From Ornithinimicrobium laminariae (lineage in GTDB: Bacteria > Actinomycetota > Actinomycetes > Actinomycetales > Dermatophilaceae), in NCBI RefSeq assembly GCF_019457945.1, contig NZ_JAHZSU010000001.1, positions 391,538-455,537 on the forward strand: a stretch of 64,000 nucleotides of DNA, written 5' to 3'. Below, piece by piece: positions 59,251 to 64,000 of the stretch. Made by a program: the position numbers and the translations under genes. Within the stretch, counting starts at the first letter, position 1. The number at the start of each line of letters is the position of its first letter. The notes beneath the pieces were generated by a model, which had not been told where the DNA came from, made no database searches, and worked only from the letters and a program-made list of their open reading frames with translations.

Positions 59251-62200
59251 AATGAGCGCCGTGATGGCCGCCCTCGAAGACTGGATGCCCAGTCGACGTT
59301 GGTATGCGGGCAAAGGCAGCGCAGCAAAGTTGCGGCATTTGGGGTCGGTCACCTGGCCTAACCCCGGCGGCAGCACAGACGATGGCCCACTAGCGCTGAT
59401 CCGCACCCACTTCGTGGTTGATGAGAGTGCAGCAGTGCCGGTGACCTACCAGGTGCCGCTCTCCTATCGGCACGAGGCTGCACCAGATCTGCACACCGCG
59501 CTGGTGGGTGAGTTCGATGGCTTTGCCGCCTACGACGCCTGCCACGACTCGGCCTTCGTGCAGGCGTTGCTGGACACCATGCATACCGGGGATGTGATCG
59601 GTTCTGACACCAAGACAGGCATGTCGGGAAACCCGGTCGACACGGGGGCTGCTCGACCGATCGTCGCTCGCTCTGCAGTGCTGACCGGTGAACAGTCCAA
59701 CACCTCGATCATTATCGAAACCGACAACTCCGAGGCGCCGCTGATCGTCAAGATTTTTCGCGTCTTGCATGTGGGTGAAAACCCAGACGTGACAGTGCAA
59801 AGTGCGCTGGCGAGCGCTGGTTCCACCCTGGTCCCGCGGCCCGTTGGTTCGCTCAGCGGACAATGGCCCGCCGCCGATGGCGGACCGTTCTTGCGTGGTC
59901 ACCTTGCCTTTGCGCAGGAGTTCCTGCCCGGAGTGACTGATGCCTGGCGCACGGCATTGGTCTCGGCCCGTGAGGAAACAGACTTCTCAGACCGGGCCCA
60001 CGCCCTGGGCGTCGCCACTGCTTCGGTGCACTCAACACTGGCGACCGCGATGGGGTCCGGCCCAGTCAGCGATCAGCAACGCTCCGAGTTGGTCCGCCAA
60101 TGGCATGACCGACTGGTCGACGCTGTCGAAGCCGTTCCGGAATTAGCAGAGCACGAGCCACGAGTGCGCGATGTCTTTGCTGAAGCGGCCAACCAGCCGT
60201 GGCCGCATACCCAACGCATTCATGGTGACTACCACCTTGGCCAAGTGCTCGATGTGCCCAAGCGGGGTTGGGTGCTGTTGGACTTTGAAGGTGAACCACT
60301 GCGCTCATTGGCGCAGCGCACCGCTCCTGACCTGCCTGCCCGCGATGTGGCGGGCATGCTGCGCAGCTTTGACTACGCCGCGGGTTCGCTCAATTTGGAG
60401 CACGACCTCGACCGCCAGACCTGGGCAGCCAAATCACGCAGGGCATTCCTGTCCGGATACGCCCAAGAGGCTGGCCAGTACCCGCAGCACGACAGGGCCC
60501 TTCTCGACGCCTTGGAGCTCGACAAAGCCCTCTACGAAGTGGTGTACGAAAAGCGCAATCGACCCTCATGGGTCGCTATCCCACTCCATGCCATCACGCG
60601 ACTCCTTGAGCGCCGAGATGCTGCACAGACCCAACCCGCAACGGAAGAGAACACGGTGACTGATCGCCAAACTCCGACTGCACGCCCCCTATCGACCAGT
60701 GAGGTGGAGTCGTTGCTGCGTGGTCGGCACGGCAACCCCCATGGACTGCTCGGCGCTCACCCCCACGACGGAGGCGTCACTGTTCGGGTTTACCGACCAC
60801 TCGCGCGGACGGTCAATCTGCAACTCGCAGATGGCCAGCGTGTTCCTTTCGAACACGAAACCCACGGCATCTGGACTGCCGTTGTCGACAGCCCAGAAGT
60901 TACCGACTACCGCGTCTTGACCTCATGGGACGACGGCCACGAGCACACCCGGGATGACCCGTACCGCTTCCTGCCGACCGTCGGTGAGATCGACCAACAC
61001 TTGATCAACGAGGGCCGCCACGAGCAGTTGTGGACCGTTCTGGGTGCTCACGTTCGCCGTTACGACGGGCCAATGGGCGAGGTCGTGGGCACCTCGTTTG
61101 CTGTCTGGGCTCCACATGCCCAGGGCGTTTCGGTTGTTGGAGACTTCAACAGCTGGGACAACTCGCTGCACCCGATGCGCGCCTTGGCTTCCTCGGGCAT
61201 CTGGGAGCTCTTTATCCCGGGCGTCGGCGCGGGCAGCCGCTACAAGTTCGACATCACGGCCCCCGATGGCAACCGCGCCACCAAGGCTGACCCGCTGGCC
61301 CGTGCAGCAGAACTGCCGCCAGCATCGGCGTCGATCGTCACCGAGGCCCACCACGAGTGGCGTGACTCCGAGTGGATCAAGAAGCGGGACAACACAGTGG
61401 TGGTCAAGGCCCCCATGAGCATCTACGAGGTCCACCTGGCCTCCTGGCGCCAGGGCTTGTCCTATACCGAGTTGGCTGACCAGCTCGTCGACTATGTCTC
61501 TCACTTGGGCTTCACCCACGTCGAGTTCATGCCGGTAATGCAGCACCCCTACGGTCCCTCGTGGGGTTACCACGTGACCGGCTACTACGCCGCCGACTCA
61601 CGCATGGGCTCCCCTGAGGAGCTCAAGTTCCTCATTGACCGTATGCACCAAGCTGGCATTGGCGTCATCCTGGACTGGGTTCCCGGCCACTTCGCCACAG
61701 ACCCCTGGGCGCTGGCCAAGTTTGACGGCACCGCGCTGTACGAGCACCCGGACCCGCGAAAGGGCTGGCACAACGAGTGGGGCTCCTACATCTTCGACTT
61801 CGGTCGTCCGCAGGTGCGCAACTTCTTGGTCGCTAACGCGCTCTTCTGGTTGCAGGAGTTCCACGCCGACGGGCTGCGAGTCGATGGTGTGGCCTCCATG
61901 CTCTACCTCGACTACTCCCGCGAGGAAGGTCAGTGGCTGCCCAACAAATACGGCGGCAACGAAAACCTCGACGTGGTGGAGTTGCTCCAGGAGACCAACG
62001 CCACCGCATACCGCCGCCACCCTGGCGTCACGATCATTGCCGAGGAATCGACCTCGTGGCCCGGGGTTACCCGCCCGACCGAAAACGATGGCTTGGGCTT
62101 CGGCTTCAAGTGGAACATGGGCTGGATGCACGACTCGCTGGACTATGTCGCGCACGAGCCGATTCACCGTCAGTACCACCACCACATGATGACCTTCTCG

Positions 62201-62869
62201 ATGGTTTACGCCTTCTCCGAGAACTTCGTCTTGCCGATCAGCCACGACGAGGTCGTGCACGGCAAGGGCTCCATGTTGCGCAAGATGCCCGGTGATCGCT
62301 GGCAGCAGTTGGCCAACCTGCGTGCCTACCTCGCCTTCATGTGGTCTCACCCCGGCAAGCAACTGATCTTCATGGGCACCGAGTTTGCTCAGGAGTCTGA
62401 GTGGGCCGATGGCCGCAGCCTGGATTGGTGGCTGTTGAACCAGCCAGCCCACTTGGGTGTCGCCAACATGGTGCGCGACCTCAACTCCGCATACAAGGAC
62501 ATCCCTGCTCTGTGGGAGTTGGACTCTGACCCGGCCGGCTTCAACTGGCTCGACGCAGACGACGCGTCTGGCAACACGTATTCGTTTGCTCGCTACGGCG
62601 CACCGAACGAAGACGGCGAACGCCCGGTGTTGGTGGCTGTTGCGAACTTCGGTGGCTCACCGCGCCAAACCCGTCTTGCCCTGCCGCAGGGCGGAACGTG
62701 GCGTGAAGTGATGAACACGGACGCAGAGACCTATGGCGGCTCCGGCGTGGGCAACATGGGAAGCATCGAGGCTACCGACCAGCCACACCATGGTCAGCGC
62801 TACTCCGCAGATGTTGTGCTCCCACCGCTCGGCGTCATGTGGTTTGCCCCAGAATCCGCCCAGCAGTAA
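59240..62869 (+). CDS. Maltokinase-GlgB branching enzyme fusion
   Basis: A single 1209-residue frame. Residues 1-450 are maltokinase (Mak/Pep2), making maltose-1-phosphate: [26 protein letters not shown], and the kinase motifs [10 protein letters not shown] and [12 protein letters not shown]. From 473 a complete branching enzyme follows: N1 domain ([18 protein letters not shown]), CBM48, and the GH13 barrel with nucleophile D882 in [10 protein letters not shown], Glu 935 in [11 protein letters not shown], and ISHDEVVHG. The linker (about 450-480) is Thr/Gln/Pro-rich. ATG at 59240 after GAGGGGG overlaps the treS end by 11 bases. In most actinobacteria mak and glgB are separate genes. An internal GTG with a ribosome-binding site may still make GlgB alone. 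Confidence 0.93.
60643..60658 (+). promoter_or_regulatory. Internal ribosome-binding site and GTG start for GlgB within the fusion
   Basis: GGAAGAGA at 60643-60650 lies five bases before an in-frame GTG at 60656, which begins [17 protein letters not shown], a normal-looking GlgB N-terminus. It falls exactly at the Mak/GlgB domain border. This suggests that the genes were once separate and that a stop codon was lost while the start signals remained. Confidence 0.6.
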
Positions 62870-62901
62870 TCCCGACCATCCATTGATTCATAGGAGAACT
62901 G

Positions 62902-64000
62902 ATGGCACTTCACGAGCACGCCGGACAGGTAGCCCGACCGGAAGACCTGATTGATGTCGCCCACCTGGTGACGGCGTACTACACCAAGTCGCCCGACCCG
63001 GACAACGTCAATCAGCAAGTGGCGTTTGGCACCTCGGGGCACCGTGGTAGTTCGCTCGACGCGGCCTTTAACGAAGACCACATCCTGGCGACCACGCAGG
63101 CCATCTGCGACTACCGCGCTGACCAGGGCATTGAGGGTCCGCTCTTTATCGGTCGCGACACTCACGCTCTGTCTGAGCCTTCCTGGGCTAGCGCACTCGA
63201 GGTGTTGGTGGGCAACAAGGTCACCGTCATGGTCGACATGCACGATCGCTACACCCCGACCCCCGCGGTCTCTCGGGCGATCATTGAAGCCAACGTAGGA
63301 GTGACTGGCGCTGGTCAGGCTGACGGCATCGTGGTCACGCCTTCGCACAACCCGCCGCGCGATGGTGGGTTTAAGTACAACCCGCCGCACGGCGGCCCGG
63401 CCGACACGGATGCCACCGGCTGGATCGCAGACCGCGCCAACGAATACCTGCGGGCGAAGCTTGCCGGGGTTCACCGGGTGCCGCTGCACGAGGCGCGGGA
63501 GAAGGTGCAGTCCTTCGACTTCATGGCCGACTATGTGGCTGCTCTGCCCAAGGTGATCAACATTGAGGCGATCCGCAGCGCTGGGATTCGCATCGGTGCT
63601 GACCCGTTGGGCGGCGCTTCGGTCGACTACTGGCAAGCGATTGCGGACGCACACCAGTTGGACTTGACTGTTGTTAACCCTCTGGTCGACGCCACCTGGC
63701 GCTTCATGACCCTGGATGGCGACGGCAAAATTCGAATGGATTGCTCGTCGCCGCACGCCATGGCTTCCTTGATTAGCGCCAAGGACGACTACGACATCAG
63801 CACTGGCAACGACGCCGACGCCGACCGGCACGGCATCGTCACGCCCGATGGCGGGCTGATGAACCCCAACCACTTCCTCGCTGTGGCCATTGATTACCTG
63901 TTCGGTGGCAACCGCCCGCAGTGGTCCGAACAGACCGCGATTGGCAAGACGCTGGTGTCTTCGGGCATGATCAATCGCGTCGCGGAAGGGCTGGGGCGGA
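62902..64000 (+). CDS. pgm: Phosphoglucomutase (alpha-D-glucose-specific), 3' end outside window
   Basis: 366 codons are present before the window ends; the family is about 545 residues long. It interconverts glucose-1-phosphate and glucose-6-phosphate, linking GlgP output to glycolysis. Seen: VAFGTSGHRGSSLDAAFNE, GRDTHALSEP, phosphoserine S148 in VVTPSHNPPRDGG, and the metal loop TGNDADADRHGIV. AGGAG precedes the ATG by five to six bases. Same direction as the glgE operon, 32 bases after the fusion gene. Confidence 0.97.
   Translation, partial: MALHEHAGQVARPEDLIDVAHLVTAYYTKSPDPDNVNQQVAFGTSGHRGSSLDAAFNEDHILATTQAICDYRADQGIEGPLFIGRDTHALSEPSWASALEVLVGNKVTVMVDMHDRYTPTPAVSRAIIEANVGVTGAGQADGIVVTPSHNPPRDGGFKYNPPHGGPADTDATGWIADRANEYLRAKLAGVHRVPLHEAREKVQSFDFMADYVAALPKVINIEAIRSAGIRIGADPLGGASVDYWQAIADAHQLDLTVVNPLVDATWRFMTLDGDGKIRMDCSSPHAMASLISAKDDYDISTGNDADADRHGIVTPDGGLMNPNHFLAVAIDYLFGGNRPQWSEQTAIGKTLVSSGMINRVAEGLGR

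Overview
The window is about 60% G+C and comes from the chromosome of an actinobacterium. The evidence is the complete GlgE/TreS/maltokinase alpha-glucan cluster, a mycoredoxin-type protein, a CmtR orthologue, and the gene order gatCAB-ligA-(MetE-like)-mnmA-cysteine desulfurase-etfA-etfB, which resembles that of Mycobacterium and relatives. I cannot assign a genus.

Bases 1-7849 are one end of an integrated temperate phage. A leftward, tightly coupled early operon runs out of the window. It carries small DNA-binding and zinc-ribbon proteins, a ParB-domain protein, a clamp-like protein, a DEDD exonuclease, an HTH protein and an HNH endonuclease ending in 13-residue tandem repeats. A divergent control region with several inverted repeats separates this operon from a rightward HTH repressor gene. 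The last codons of the repressor lie inside a host tRNA-Lys gene. This layout (repressor crossing the attachment site, no integrase on this side) matches integration-dependent immunity as known from mycobacteriophages such as BPs, and it is the most interesting signal in the window.

7.9-16 kb holds the threonine-catabolic pair tdh-kbl, a DUF4956/VTC/beta-helix-lipoprotein trio of unknown role, a CorA transporter, a one-Cys peroxiredoxin and small membrane proteins. 16-31.5 kb holds a CmtR-controlled P1B metal ATPase beside tRNA-Leu, thrCB, murI-MBL-(sulfite-oxidase-like)-rph-rdgB, ilvE, several hydrolases, and a formylglycine-generating enzyme with no visible sulfatase partner. 31.5-49.4 kb holds a c-di-AMP (ydaO-type) riboswitch before an NlpC/P60 hydrolase, gatCAB, ligA, mnmA, a cysteine desulfurase, etfBA and an enoyl-CoA hydratase. 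Three non-core genes here (yaeQ, a DM13 gene, a glycine-rich gene) each carry a one-base frameshift at a short homopolymer.

49.4 kb to the end is an alpha-glucan/trehalose region: glgX, an MFS transporter, glgP (leftward), then glgE, treS, a maltokinase-GlgB single reading frame and pgm (cut by the window edge). Together these interconvert trehalose, maltose-1-phosphate, branched glucan and glucose phosphates. All assignments come from reading motifs and context by eye; no database search was run.
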